Positions 41,353 to 50,730 of a stretch of DNA of 64,000 nucleotides are shown here, piece by piece. Below the pieces are notes generated by a model, which saw only the letters and a program-made list of their open reading frames with translations, was not told the origin of the DNA and did no database searches. Made by a program: the position numbers and the translations under genes. Source of the stretch: DATATJ01 sp963789075. Lineage in GTDB: Bacteria; Acidobacteriota; Vicinamibacteria; Vicinamibacterales; CAVVIG01. The stretch's first letter is position 1; every line of letters starts with the position of its first letter. The stretch lies in assembly GCA_963789075.1 (NCBI GenBank), contig CAWBJQ010000011.1:166727-230726 (forward strand). Direction: 5' to 3'.

Positions 41353-44082
41353 CTAGCCTTCCAGCACCGCAGGACTAATGAGCTTGAGCCCCAGATTGGC
41401 GTCGTAGCCGTGGATCTCCTTCACGTCCAGCTTGCGCATGAACTCGATGGTGTCGGCCTTGATGACCTGCCCGGGCACCATGATGGGGAAACCGGGCGGG
41501 TAGGGGATCACGAAGTGGGCCGAGACGAGCGGCGGTCCGGACACCAGCCGTTTGTCGATCTCGGGGCTCATCAGCTTCACGTGCTCGCATCCGTCGTGGT
41601 CGTAGGCCATATAGAACGCCGCGCGCATATCGCCTTCGAGCGTCGTGCCATGCGGTTCGTCGCGGAAACGATCGTGGAAGTGGCTGAAGTTCGGCAGGTC
41701 TGGCACCTCCTCGATCAGCGACTTGACGCGCGCGGTGAACGCCTTGCGCGCCTCCTCACCGCCGCTCTTGAGTCGCTCCTCGATCTCCTTGGAGACTTCG
41801 ACCAGCACCTTGAGCAGATTCGCCACGTCGCTGCGCGTGTTGTTGATGTTGGTCTGCAGCAGGACCGAGTTGCGCGAGGTCTTATTGAGTTGGATTTCGT
41901 ACTCGGCGGCGAGCAGGTTTTTGAATTGTGTGCCGTCGTAGCCCGCGGTCCCGCACAGCAGCGAGAGCCGAGTGGGGTCCAGGATGAACTCGTCCTCGCG
42001 GAACGCGCGCGCCGCATCCGCCCAGGTGACGCCCTCCGCGATGTAGCTCTTGAGGCCGGATGGCCGGAACTCGGCCGGCACCATGTCCTCCACGTCCAGA
42101 ACCCGGAAGTACTTCGACACCAGCGGATGCGTGTTCACCGCGACGCGAATCTCGATCGCGAGCTGGATGGCCTGCATGACCAGGCCGTAGCCTTCCAGCT
42201 CCATCTGACGGCGCGCCAGGTCGAGCGAAGCGATGATCTGCTGGTTCGGCGATGTCGAGGCATGCGTGAACACCGCCTCCTTGAAGGCCTGCTCGTGGAG
42301 GTGGTAATCCTCGTCTGCGACCAACACCATCGAGCCCTGCCGCAGCGAGGACATCGACTTGTGCGTCGAGTTGGTCTGGTAGATGCGCAGCTTGGCCTTG
42401 CGGGGATCGGGTATGAGCCGGGTGTCGAGCACGCGCGCGTCCTTGGGGTCGAGGTCCGCACCGAGCTGCTTCTCCTGCGCGAGGTACCGCTGCAGGTACG
42501 CCGGGTCGGCGAAGGCTTCCTTCAGATCTGCGCGCGCGCCCATCGCCGTGCGCGGCCGATAGAGCGGCGAGAAGCGGGCGAAGCCGAACCAGGCTTCGTC
42601 CCAGAGGAAGATCAGATCGGATTTGATCGCCAGACACTCTTCCATGACGCGGCGCACGTCATAGACGTGACCGTCGAAGGTGCAGTTGGTCAGGGTGACG
42701 GTCTTCACCTTGTCGAGACGGCCCGCGGCTTTGAGGTCGAGCAAGGCCTTCTTGAGGCTGCGCACCGGCACGGCGCCGTACATCGAGTAGGCGACCATCG
42801 GGAACGCCTCCACGTAGTACGGCTGGGCCCCCGCCAGCACCATCCCGTAGTGGTGCGACTTGTGGCAGTTGCGATCGGCGATCACGATGTCGCCCGGCTT
42901 GAGCAGCGCCTGGTGAACCATCTTGTTGGAGGTCGAGGTGCCGTTGGTCACGAAGAAGACGCGGTCGGCGCCGAACGCGCGTGCCGCCGCGTCCTGGGCC
43001 TTCTTGATGTTGCCCGTGGGTTCGAGCAGGCTGTCGAGGCCGCCCGAGGTCGCCGACGATTCCGCGAGGAACAGGTTGGCCCCGTAGAACTCGCCCATGT
43101 CGCGGATCCAGTTCGACTTGAAGATCGACTTGCCCCGCGCGACCGGCAGCGCATGAAACGTCCCGACCGGCTTCTGCGCGTACTTCTTCAGGTTGTCGAA
43201 GAACGGCGTCACGGTGCGCTCGGCCACGCCCGAAAGGATCGAGAGGTGGATCTCGAGCGGTTCCTCGACTTCGTAGAAGACGCGCCGGATGCCTGCGGCC
43301 GCCGGATCCGAGATCATCGCCTCGGGTTTCTTGTCAGCGAGCACCACGATGTCGAGTTCCGGCCGGAAGCGCTTCACGATCGACGCGAGCAGCAGCGCAT
43401 AGTCGCCCGACGCGCAAGCCGCCGGGTCGCTCGACAGCCGGGACGCCAGGACCTGTTTCAGCAGCGGAACGTCGCGCGACGATGAGTAGGGAAAGCCCTC
43501 GTAGATCACCACCGTCTCGAGGTTGGTGTTGAGGATGACACCGAGCACCGCGTCTTCAAACGAGCCCACGAACACGGGTTCGTAAACGAACTCGTCCTGC
43601 GGGCGGCGCAGCTTCCGCATCTGTTGGACGTGTGCGGGCCAGCGCGAGGGCGGCGTCGGCGTCACGAACAGGACCTCGAAGTACGGCTTCGCTGCTGTCT
43701 CTCCCACCGCGGTCGGCATCACACGCTCTGACGCGGACGCGTCGTCCTCCGCCTCCCACTCGCCGGCATCGCTGCGATAGCTCTGCGACATGAGCGCCGA
43801 CGAGACGCGCTGCACCAGCCGCGCCGTGCCCAGCGCGTCCCCGCCGGCCACGCGGTCCTTGATGGCGTTCAAGAGGCGGGCGCCCGGATAGGCCTGGAAC
43901 TCCTCCACCGGCGAGACCGCGTTCAGCGCGTCGTGACACGCAGCCTGCAGGCGCGCGTCGCCGCGGCTGGCTGAACTCGCGGCCCACGCCTGCGCCGCTC
44001 GGCTCAGATCACGCCAGAGATCGAGACGCGCGGCAACCGCCGAGAAGAAGTGGTCGATCTTGGGTGCTTGTGTCTTAGCCAT
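41353..44082 (-). CDS. Orn/Lys/Arg decarboxylase (acid-resistance type)
   Basis: 909 residues, longer than the usual 710-760. An N-terminal receiver-like wing domain spans about 135-280 (VLFVTPTPPSRWP, VVIYEGFPYSSSRDVPLL, DIVVLADKKP). The PLP core has VTNGTSTSNKM (379-389), DEAWFGF (495-501) and the cofactor lysine in STHKSMSSLRQGSM (Lys575). The C-terminal domain carries SGPPLVSAHFVIPYPPGFPIMVPGQ. These enzymes decarboxylate Lys, Arg or Orn and consume protons. The substrate cannot be decided. No amino acid/polyamine antiporter of the CadB/AdiC type is adjacent, which is unusual; the nearest transporters are AspT-like. Uninterrupted by indels. Confidence 0.92.
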   Translation of the reverse strand: MAKTQAPKIDHFFSAVAARLDLWRDLSRAAQAWAASSASRGDARLQAACHDALNAVSPVEEFQAYPGARLLNAIKDRVAGGDALGTARLVQRVSSALMSQSYRSDAGEWEAEDDASASERVMPTAVGETAAKPYFEVLFVTPTPPSRWPAHVQQMRKLRRPQDEFVYEPVFVGSFEDAVLGVILNTNLETVVIYEGFPYSSSRDVPLLKQVLASRLSSDPAACASGDYALLLASIVKRFRPELDIVVLADKKPEAMISDPAAAGIRRVFYEVEEPLEIHLSILSGVAERTVTPFFDNLKKYAQKPVGTFHALPVARGKSIFKSNWIRDMGEFYGANLFLAESSATSGGLDSLLEPTGNIKKAQDAAARAFGADRVFFVTNGTSTSNKMVHQALLKPGDIVIADRNCHKSHHYGMVLAGAQPYYVEAFPMVAYSMYGAVPVRSLKKALLDLKAAGRLDKVKTVTLTNCTFDGHVYDVRRVMEECLAIKSDLIFLWDEAWFGFARFSPLYRPRTAMGARADLKEAFADPAYLQRYLAQEKQLGADLDPKDARVLDTRLIPDPRKAKLRIYQTNSTHKSMSSLRQGSMVLVADEDYHLHEQAFKEAVFTHASTSPNQQIIASLDLARRQMELEGYGLVMQAIQLAIEIRVAVNTHPLVSKYFRVLDVEDMVPAEFRPSGLKSYIAEGVTWADAARAFREDEFILDPTRLSLLCGTAGYDGTQFKNLLAAEYEIQLNKTSRNSVLLQTNINNTRSDVANLLKVLVEVSKEIEERLKSGGEEARKAFTARVKSLIEEVPDLPNFSHFHDRFRDEPHGTTLEGDMRAAFYMAYDHDGCEHVKLMSPEIDKRLVSGPPLVSAHFVIPYPPGFPIMVPGQVIKADTIEFMRKLDVKEIHGYDANLGLKLISPAVLEG

Positions 44083-44196
44083 CGAATGCTCCTATCTGTG
44101 AGAACAGCTGGCCACCTGGCGTATGACGAGGAGCAGCGATAAGGCTCCTGCGAGCAGGAAAACGAGGACACAGAAGACGGTCGCCCATGTGATCGC

Positions 44197-45429
44197 CTAT
44201 GGGAGGTTGAAGCGCACAGCGAATTGAAGCCGATTGGCGCTCCCGACCTGGCCGCCGAAGACCTCGCGCCGGCCGTAGAGGTACTCGACGCCGGTCCATG
44301 CGCGGTCCGGCAGAAACCAGTAGAGGAGATTGACGGCCACGTAGTCGAGTTGCTTGTTGTGATCCGCCGCGTAGTAGGTTCTCGATGGCGAATAGGCTTC
44401 GCTGAAAACGGCGTTCGACGAGAACCTGGGGGACCAGTAGTGCTCGTAGCCCCCCAACCACGCGAAGAGCCCGACCGGCTGCAGCCGGCCGTTCTCGTCT
44501 GGCACGGCGGTCACGCCGCCGCGGTAGCGGCCGACGCCCTCGCCGAACGTGATCTGCGTGTAGGCGGAATCGCGCCCGCCCGTTTTCAACTTGGCCGAGA
44601 CCAGTCCTCCCCAGAGCGTCACGTCGTCCGGCTCGCCCTGTGTCGGCCGGAAGCGAGCCCGGCCCAGGAAGGCCGCGGCGAACACGTGCCCTCGCTTGCC
44701 CTCGAAGCGGAAGCGCGTCACCAGGTCGGGCAGCGGGTACTCGGCGTTGCCGGGTATGTTCGCCGGCACCTCGATTGCCGATTTGTTGTCCTCAACCGCC
44801 ACTGCCCACGACGCACGTGCGCCCAGTTTCCACGTATAGCGCACCTGCGTCTGCCGGATCGAAGGGAAGGCCATCGGCGACTCGAAGTCGATGGTGTTGG
44901 GAAAGTTGTTATCGTCCACGAACGTCGACCACGTCTGCCCAGCCAGCAGGCCACCCCAGCTCCCGTACGCATGGCGGAGCCGAATGACGCCGTTGGTGCC
45001 GTAGAAGTCGCCCTCGATGTACATCTTCAGCTCTTTGCCCTCGGCCGGACCGCGCACGTCGAGGAACAGGCGCGTCTCCTTCGCATTGAGTTGCGAATTG
45101 GTGCTTTCGCTCCCATCGACGGGGATCGTGCGCGGGTCGAAGAAATCCTCGGAGCCGATGGCATTGAAGTCACGGATGATGTCCAGCTTGATCCGTCCTC
45201 CCGGCTTGAAGACAAACCCCCCGACCCTGAATCCGTCGTCCGCGGGGTCCGGTGGGGCTGACGGCGGTTGAGGCTCCGGCGGCTCGGCCTTCTCTTCTGC
45301 CTTCTCGGTTTTCGGTGCGGATTGTCCCCCCTCGACAGGTGCGGTGGTTTGCGCGTTAGCCGAGCTGATGGCGCACAGAAAAACCGCGGACAGCCCGACC
45401 CCTCTCAAGACGCTGCGTCGTTGCTCCAT
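44197..45429 (-). CDS. DcaP-like outer-membrane porin
   Basis: 410 residues. The signal peptide (GVGLSAVFLCAISSANAQ) is followed by a Pro/Glu-rich spacer (KAEEKAEPPEPQPPSAPP). The barrel begins KPGGRIKLDIIRDFNAIGS and includes ETRLFLDVRGP, GDFYGTNGVIRLRHAYGSW, GLLAGQTWSTFVDDNNFPNTID and SIRQTQVRYTW, patterns of the DcaP trimeric porin family. It ends LQFAVRFNLP. DcaP porins take up dicarboxylates and other anions, which would fit the aspartate-handling genes nearby; that link is inferred. It lies upstream of the decarboxylase gene in the same direction. Confidence 0.85.
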   Translation of the reverse strand: MEQRRSVLRGVGLSAVFLCAISSANAQTTAPVEGGQSAPKTEKAEEKAEPPEPQPPSAPPDPADDGFRVGGFVFKPGGRIKLDIIRDFNAIGSEDFFDPRTIPVDGSESTNSQLNAKETRLFLDVRGPAEGKELKMYIEGDFYGTNGVIRLRHAYGSWGGLLAGQTWSTFVDDNNFPNTIDFESPMAFPSIRQTQVRYTWKLGARASWAVAVEDNKSAIEVPANIPGNAEYPLPDLVTRFRFEGKRGHVFAAAFLGRARFRPTQGEPDDVTLWGGLVSAKLKTGGRDSAYTQITFGEGVGRYRGGVTAVPDENGRLQPVGLFAWLGGYEHYWSPRFSSNAVFSEAYSPSRTYYAADHNKQLDYVAVNLLYWFLPDRAWTGVEYLYGRREVFGGQVGSANRLQFAVRFNLP

Positions 45430-45628
45430 GAGTCGCTCCTGCTTCTCTTCGACTCAGCTGAGCACGTTGAGTACCGGCGACCCTGACGACGTCTCGACGG
45501 CCTTAACTTCTTGAAACACCGTGGCGTTATGGCCATCGACGCTCGACGAGTGGCGGTCTCAGCCCTCCGGCATCTCAGAGGTGCTCCGAAATGGCGGGGC
45601 GCTTTTCTCCTTTCCGATCGGGCGCGCG

Positions 45629-47566
45629 TCACCGGGGCGTCGCGAGCGCGGCGCTCTTCGACGCGATCACGCCCATCAACGAGGTCCACGACTTCACGAA
45701 CGAAGCGACGGCCTCCGCCTGCAGCCGAACCGCGAGCGCCTGCACATTCACGCCCGCGCTGGCAAACCGCGCCAGCACGCTCTCGCAGTCCCCTCCGTTG
45801 GCCGGCAGGAGCCCTGTGAGTTCGCCGTGATCCGCGAGCGCCTTCAACGTTCCTTCGGGCATCGAGCTCACCGTGAACGGTGCGGCCAGCGCTTTGACGT
45901 ACAGGACGTCAGATGCCTTGGAGTCCTTGGTTCCCGTGATGGCCCACAGCAGCCGCTGCGGCCGGGCCCCCGCGTTGTACGCGCGCTGCCACCGCGGCGA
46001 GCTGAGAAGCGATCGGTAGGCCTTATAGGTCCGCTTGGCGATGGCGATGCCGAGTTGATTACGCAGCGCATCCGGCACGACGTCGGTGACCGCGGAGTCC
46101 CAGCGACTGACGAACACCGAGGCCACCGAGACCGCGTCAGGTTTCAGCCCGGCATCGATCCGCCGCTCGATGCCGCGCAGGAACGCTTCAGCGGCCCCGA
46201 AATAGTGCTCGCGCGAGAACAGCAGCGTGACGTTGACCGGGATGCCGGCGTAGATGGCCTCCTCGATCGCAGGCAGTCCTTCCGGTGTACCGGGGATCTT
46301 GATCATCAGGTTCGGACGACCTGCCCGTGCGGAGAAGAGCGTCTTGGCTGCCGCGATCGTGCCTGCGGTGTCGTAGGCGAGCAGAGGCGAGACCTCGAGC
46401 GACACCCACCCGTCCATGCCGTTGGTCCGATCGTAGATGCGCCGAAACACATCGGCGGCGCGTCTCAGATCCTCGAGGGCAATCTCGAAAAACAGTTCTT
46501 CCCCAGACTTTCCCCGTGCGAGCCTCGTGGAGATGGCCGTGTCGTACGCGGAGCTGTTCCCGATCGCCTGCTCGAAGATCGTCGGGTTCGATGTGAGTCC
46601 GGTCACCGACAGCTCGTTGATGTAATGCTTGAGCGTCCCGCTCGTCAGCAGATCGCGCGTGATGCTGTCGAGCCACAGGCTCTGGCCCAGCCGATGGAGT
46701 TGTCCAGTGGCCTTCAGCACATCGCTCCGCGCCGGCTCGGCACGCGGCAGGATGAACCGGTCGACGGCGTTGGCAAAGCCCTCGTCTTCGTTCGAGGTGC
46801 TGACGTGCATGGCCTGCCGTTTCACCTCCTCGCTCGCATTGCCCACCGCGATGCTCAGACCACTGCGCTTGAACATCAGCACGTCGGTTGGCTGGTCGCC
46901 GATCGTCGCGACGGCCTGCATCGGGATTTTCAGGTACCGGGCCAGCCGCTCGACTACGGCGCCCTTGTTGGCCGTGGGGTGCGTCACGTCAAGGTAGTAC
47001 GCCTCTGACCGCGTGGCTGAGACCTGCGTGCCGAACGTGCTCTGAAGCTCCATCTCGCACGCGGCGACGGCCTCGTGGTCTTCGCTGACGCCGACGATCT
47101 TGACGACGCCGGTGAGAACACCGTCGAATGTGGCGACGACGGTCGGCTCGCACTGACTGATCGACGCCTCGCGAGCAACGCGAGGGGCGTCACGGGAACG
47201 GACGTACCAGTCGGTCGCACTGTAGATCCACACGTCCAGGCCGTGGGCCAGAATGGCTTCCACGATCGCAGGTATCACGTAATCCGGGATCGCGCGCTCG
47301 TCGAGCACGGACAGATCGGGCAGCACGATCACACCGCCGTTGAAAGCCGCCATCGGCATCGTCAGGCGGAGCGGTTCGACCAGCATGCGCATGCCGCGCG
47401 GTGAACGACTGCTGCAGACCGTGAAGGCGATCCCGCGCGCTCGCAGCCGGTTCACAGCCTGAATCGCCCGCTCGGTCACCACCTTGTCCTTCGTGACGAG
47501 CGTGCCGTCGACGTCAGTCAGTACCGCGGAGACCGGGTCTGTCATCTGATCCCGGCTCTCGCCCAT
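45629..47566 (-). CDS. HAD-IIB phosphatase fused to transaldolase
   Basis: 645 residues in one uninterrupted frame. Residues 14-275 are a Cof-type HAD phosphatase: VLTDVDGTLV (Asp18, Asp20), FTVCSSRSPRGM, Lys in TANKGAVVERLA, and ATIGDQPTDVLMF. After a ~12-residue linker, residues 288-645 are a transaldolase: LWLDSITRDLL, ELSVTGLTSNPTIFEQAI, DGWVSLEVSPLLAYDT, and Schiff-base Lys423 in LMIKIPGTPEGL. Transaldolase moves dihydroxyacetone units in the pentose-phosphate pathway; the HAD part would dephosphorylate a sugar or sugar-acid phosphate. The start at 47566 has GGGAGG upstream. The fusion is unusual. Confidence 0.92.
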   Translation of the reverse strand: MGESRDQMTDPVSAVLTDVDGTLVTKDKVVTERAIQAVNRLRARGIAFTVCSSRSPRGMRMLVEPLRLTMPMAAFNGGVIVLPDLSVLDERAIPDYVIPAIVEAILAHGLDVWIYSATDWYVRSRDAPRVAREASISQCEPTVVATFDGVLTGVVKIVGVSEDHEAVAACEMELQSTFGTQVSATRSEAYYLDVTHPTANKGAVVERLARYLKIPMQAVATIGDQPTDVLMFKRSGLSIAVGNASEEVKRQAMHVSTSNEDEGFANAVDRFILPRAEPARSDVLKATGQLHRLGQSLWLDSITRDLLTSGTLKHYINELSVTGLTSNPTIFEQAIGNSSAYDTAISTRLARGKSGEELFFEIALEDLRRAADVFRRIYDRTNGMDGWVSLEVSPLLAYDTAGTIAAAKTLFSARAGRPNLMIKIPGTPEGLPAIEEAIYAGIPVNVTLLFSREHYFGAAEAFLRGIERRIDAGLKPDAVSVASVFVSRWDSAVTDVVPDALRNQLGIAIAKRTYKAYRSLLSSPRWQRAYNAGARPQRLLWAITGTKDSKASDVLYVKALAAPFTVSSMPEGTLKALADHGELTGLLPANGGDCESVLARFASAGVNVQALAVRLQAEAVASFVKSWTSLMGVIASKSAALATPR

Positions 47567-47904
47567 GATGGGCCTCCCTTTCACGTTGCCGAGCTCGCGC
47601 TGAGCCAGCGCCACGATTGGCTGACCTGCGGTGGGTGCGTTGTCGACGGCCGTGTCGCGCACGACACACACCCGCTCGCGCTTGTGGGCAGGCGTTCAGA
47701 GAGCGACGGCGGCAGTAACGCCCGTTCGAGGAGCAGCAGCCATACCAGGCGAGAGCGCCCGGACTCTAGGGGACGTAGCCTGTTCTTGGGATTCGAGTTG
47801 GAGGCAGTCGCACGACGAGCCCACCGGGCGAGGTGCCGTCCGGTTCCCCGGCATCGCGGAGGAGATCCGGAATGCCGTAGGCGCAGGAGCGGCGTCCGCT
47901 CCGC
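47567..47904. other. Intergenic region, no gene seen
   Basis: 338 bases between the start of the HAD-transaldolase gene and the stop of the patatin gene. No convincing frame, repeat or hairpin was seen. It probably holds the promoter for the fusion gene. Confidence 0.5.
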
Positions 47905-50197
47905 TCAGCGGAAGATCCGGCCGACGCCCAGGTAAGTACGCCAGCGCCCGTCGAATCCCCACGAGCCCGCGACGATGACCGGCCCCACCAGCGTGTCCAT
48001 CACCAGGCCGACAGCGCCATTGGTTCGCCAGCGCGCCTGCGAAAACTCGTCGAACGCGTCACCGTTCTCGAGCCAGCCTCCCGCGAACACGGGCCCGCCC
48101 AGGAAGTCCGGCAGCCGGTCGACGTACCGGAGATAACCACCGGTGATGGCGTAGTAGTGACTTCCTCGCAGCTCGCCGGCGGCATACGCTCCGAGCCTGA
48201 ACGGCGCGCCGAGCTCGAACTTGGCGATCGGGAGGGGATCGCTATCGAACGACGTGCCGAAGCCGCCATACATGAACACGCGATTGCGCGGACCGGCGCT
48301 CCAGAAGCGATTCGCGACCGCCGTCAGTTGTGTCAGCGACGCACCATAGGCGATCGTCGCTCCCTGAATCGCGAGGTCCGGGCCATTGAAGATGCGCGAG
48401 AGCCGCACCTGGGACAGCAGGCCCGTTGTGGGCACAACGGGGCTGTCCTGTGTGTCCAGGCGCCACTCGATTTCGGCACCGGTCTCCTTCCCCCGCAATT
48501 CTGGAAACCCAGGATTCCCAATCTCGATCGAGGCGGTCGTCCGCCCCACGTGGGCACCCACACGCAGATCGCTGCGCGCCCCGAGGTTGACGCCGATCCT
48601 CAGCCCGACACCTGTGCGAGTCTCGTCGTAGCGCGCAATCACCGCATCCCCGCCGATGAAATTGAGTGTCACCGTGTCGACGCCCGCATACGGCGCCACG
48701 AACACCCGCGTGCGGCCAATAGGTCGGTACAACTCGGCGGCGGCGCTCGGATTGGAACCGATGGTGCCGTCAACGCGGAGCTCCGAGCCGGATCCGGCGA
48801 CGTCGAACCCGAGATAGCGCCCGGTCGCGGTGATGCGGAAGTCGGTCGACGTCGTGTTCTCGAGGTTCACGCCCAACATCAGGAAAGGCGGCGCGTAAGC
48901 CTTGAGGCGTCCGTCCACGCGCAGTCCGGGCCCGCGTGCGACGTCGCGAGTCATGCGCCAGGTCACCGTCTCGTAGCGATCCAGCCCGGATGCTACGGCA
49001 AGGTCCTTCTCGAGTGCGATGACGTCCAGCGGCACGCCCACGTGCCGGGCGAGCAGGGCATTCAGCCGTTCTGCGTCGTTCGCGCTGAATCCCTCGAGCT
49101 CGATGAACGCGGGCGCCGGCAACGTGGTCCGCCGGCGCGCCTGACGAGCAGCTGCGCCACCGCTCGTAGTCCGCTTCGTTCAGGGCGAGTGGCAGCAGTT
49201 GTTCGCGCATCGCCTCGGCCGCACGGTAGCCCTCGTCGATCAGTTCGCCGGCGCGCCGCCAGTCGAGCGATCCATATTCTTCCAGCGGGACGTTGATCAC
49301 GACATCGGCTGAGGCGAGCGCGCGCCTGCTCGACGCGCGCATCATCGCGTCGAGCGTGTCCCCCGCCAGCCCGAGCATCGTGTAGCTCACGCTCTCGCGA
49401 TCCGACAGATCGCCGACGTTGACCGCCACCACGCGGTCCGCTCCCATCGCTTTCACGACGTCCGCCGGTACGTTGTTCATCGTGCCGCCGTCGATCAGCA
49501 CCTGTCCGTTCAACTCGACGGGCGGAAAGATCAGCGGGAGCGACATCGTCGCACGCATGGCGTCCGCCAGGGACCCGCGCCGGATCACCACCGGTTGCGC
49601 CGCCAGCAGGTCGACGGCCACCGTTCGAAACGGCGTCGGCAGGTCGTCGAAGTCCTCGACCTCGAAGTACGGAGCGGCAATGCGGCCAAGGAGCAGTTCG
49701 ACGGACTGGCCGCTGTTCAGAGCGGTCGGCGGCACAATGCCGCCCTTCAGACCGAACTCGAGGCGCGACGGATATGCGCGTGCGTCGGCCTTCCGTCGGA
49801 TGTTCTTGTAGGCGAACGTCGACGCGCCGAACAGCTGATCCCAGTCCAACGCGGTGATGAAGGTCTGGAGCTCGCGCGCGTCCATGCCGCTGGCGAACGC
49901 TCCGCCGACAAGGCCGCCCATGCTGGTCCCGGCCGCCAGATCGATTGGAATCCGGTGCTCCTCCAGCCAACGGATGACACCGACGTGCGCGATGCCACGG
50001 GCGCTCCCCCCGCCGAACGCAACGCCAACGGTCGGCCGCCCGACTTCCCGTACGCTGGCCGGAGGCGCGCTGGCGTTGTCAGTTGTGAGAGGCTCGACTT
50101 TTGGCGGGCGCCGGAGCGGCGCTGCGCACGCCGAACAAACCGCGACAAGGGACACCATTGCCACGGCCCGCAGCCGTCGTCTGAACGGACTCGTCAC
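47905..50197 (-). CDS. Type Vd patatin-like autotransporter (PlpD-like), frameshifted once
   Basis: A lipase passenger fused to its own outer-membrane translocator. The signal or lipoprotein N-terminus is MVSLVAVCSACAAP. The patatin domain has GGGSARG (62-68), nucleophile GTSMG (Ser92) and the catalytic Asp in LIDGGTMNN. One indel near 49125-49140 changes frame. The second part has a POTRA-like module (FIELEGFSANDAERLNALLARHVG, ALEKDLAVASGLDRYETV). A ~16-strand Omp85-type barrel follows, ending GRWRTYLGVGRIFR. Together this is the patatin-POTRA-barrel order of PlpD. It should release or display phospholipase A at the surface. Confidence 0.88.
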
Positions 50198-50218
50198 GTT
50201 AGGATTCGATCGCTAGCA

Positions 50219-50569
50219 CTAGTCTCGGGGCGGGGCCTCGATCCCGTCACGGTTGCGAACCTCCACGACGTAGTCCAGGCCGCGCGTTTCCCTGACGAAA
50301 TCGAACTGGACGCTCGGTGCGTCTCGTGCCAACTCGAACAGCTCCAGAAGCCGCGTAAACGGCCCCGAACGGACACGCAGCCGCATCGCCTCCTCGGTTG
50401 CCCACTCCTCTACATACCGAACCGTGGATTCATCGCTCTCTTCGGTCCACACGCGACACTCGAGGCAACCCGGCTCGAGGCGCGTGGGCAAGGCCAGGAA
50501 TCGCAAGGCGTGAACGAGCTGCTGTGTGCCACACGCTGGCGCGACCAGCGCGACGGCGAGGCGAACCAC
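50219..50569 (-). CDS. ABM-like small dimeric alpha/beta-barrel protein
   Basis: 116 residues. The pattern PTRLEPGCLECRVWTEESDESTV-RYVEEWATEEAMRLRVRS-FTRLLELFELARDAPSVQFDFV fits the antibiotic biosynthesis monooxygenase fold: beta-alpha-beta with a central E-W and a second strand ending in hydrophobics. Members range from monooxygenases to binding proteins, so no substrate is claimed. The likely start is GTG at 50569. It lies between the patatin gene and the sigma-54 regulator. Confidence 0.55.
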   Translation of the reverse strand: MVRLAVALVAPACGTQQLVHALRFLALPTRLEPGCLECRVWTEESDESTVRYVEEWATEEAMRLRVRSGPFTRLLELFELARDAPSVQFDFVRETRGLDYVVEVRNRDGIEAPPRD

Positions 50570-50730
50570 GCCCCGGACAAAGCAGCAGACGTACCAAGCG
50601 GAGGGCTTACGGCGGCGGCAGCCTTATGCGTCTGCGCCGCTTCGAGTTGTCGCTGATCGACGAGCGTGCGGAACGAGGCAAGAGGAATGCGCGGTCCCCC
50701 GAATCGCGGAGCGAGTCCGGAATGCCGGAG

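Noticed and set aside
41293..43485. A 730-codon open frame on the + strand
   Set aside because: It is the antisense shadow of the Orn/Lys/Arg decarboxylase, which has all catalytic motifs. The same holds for long + frames at 32758-34569, 44224-45261, 45521-47008 and 11179-12879: high GC leaves the opposite strand open.
44091..44193. A - strand frame coding a hydrophobic 33-residue peptide (TWATVFCVLVFLLAGALSLL...) between the porin and the decarboxylase
   Set aside because: It has no ATG, GTG or TTG start and opens directly behind a stop; it may be a small membrane protein if an indel hides the start, but the evidence is too thin.
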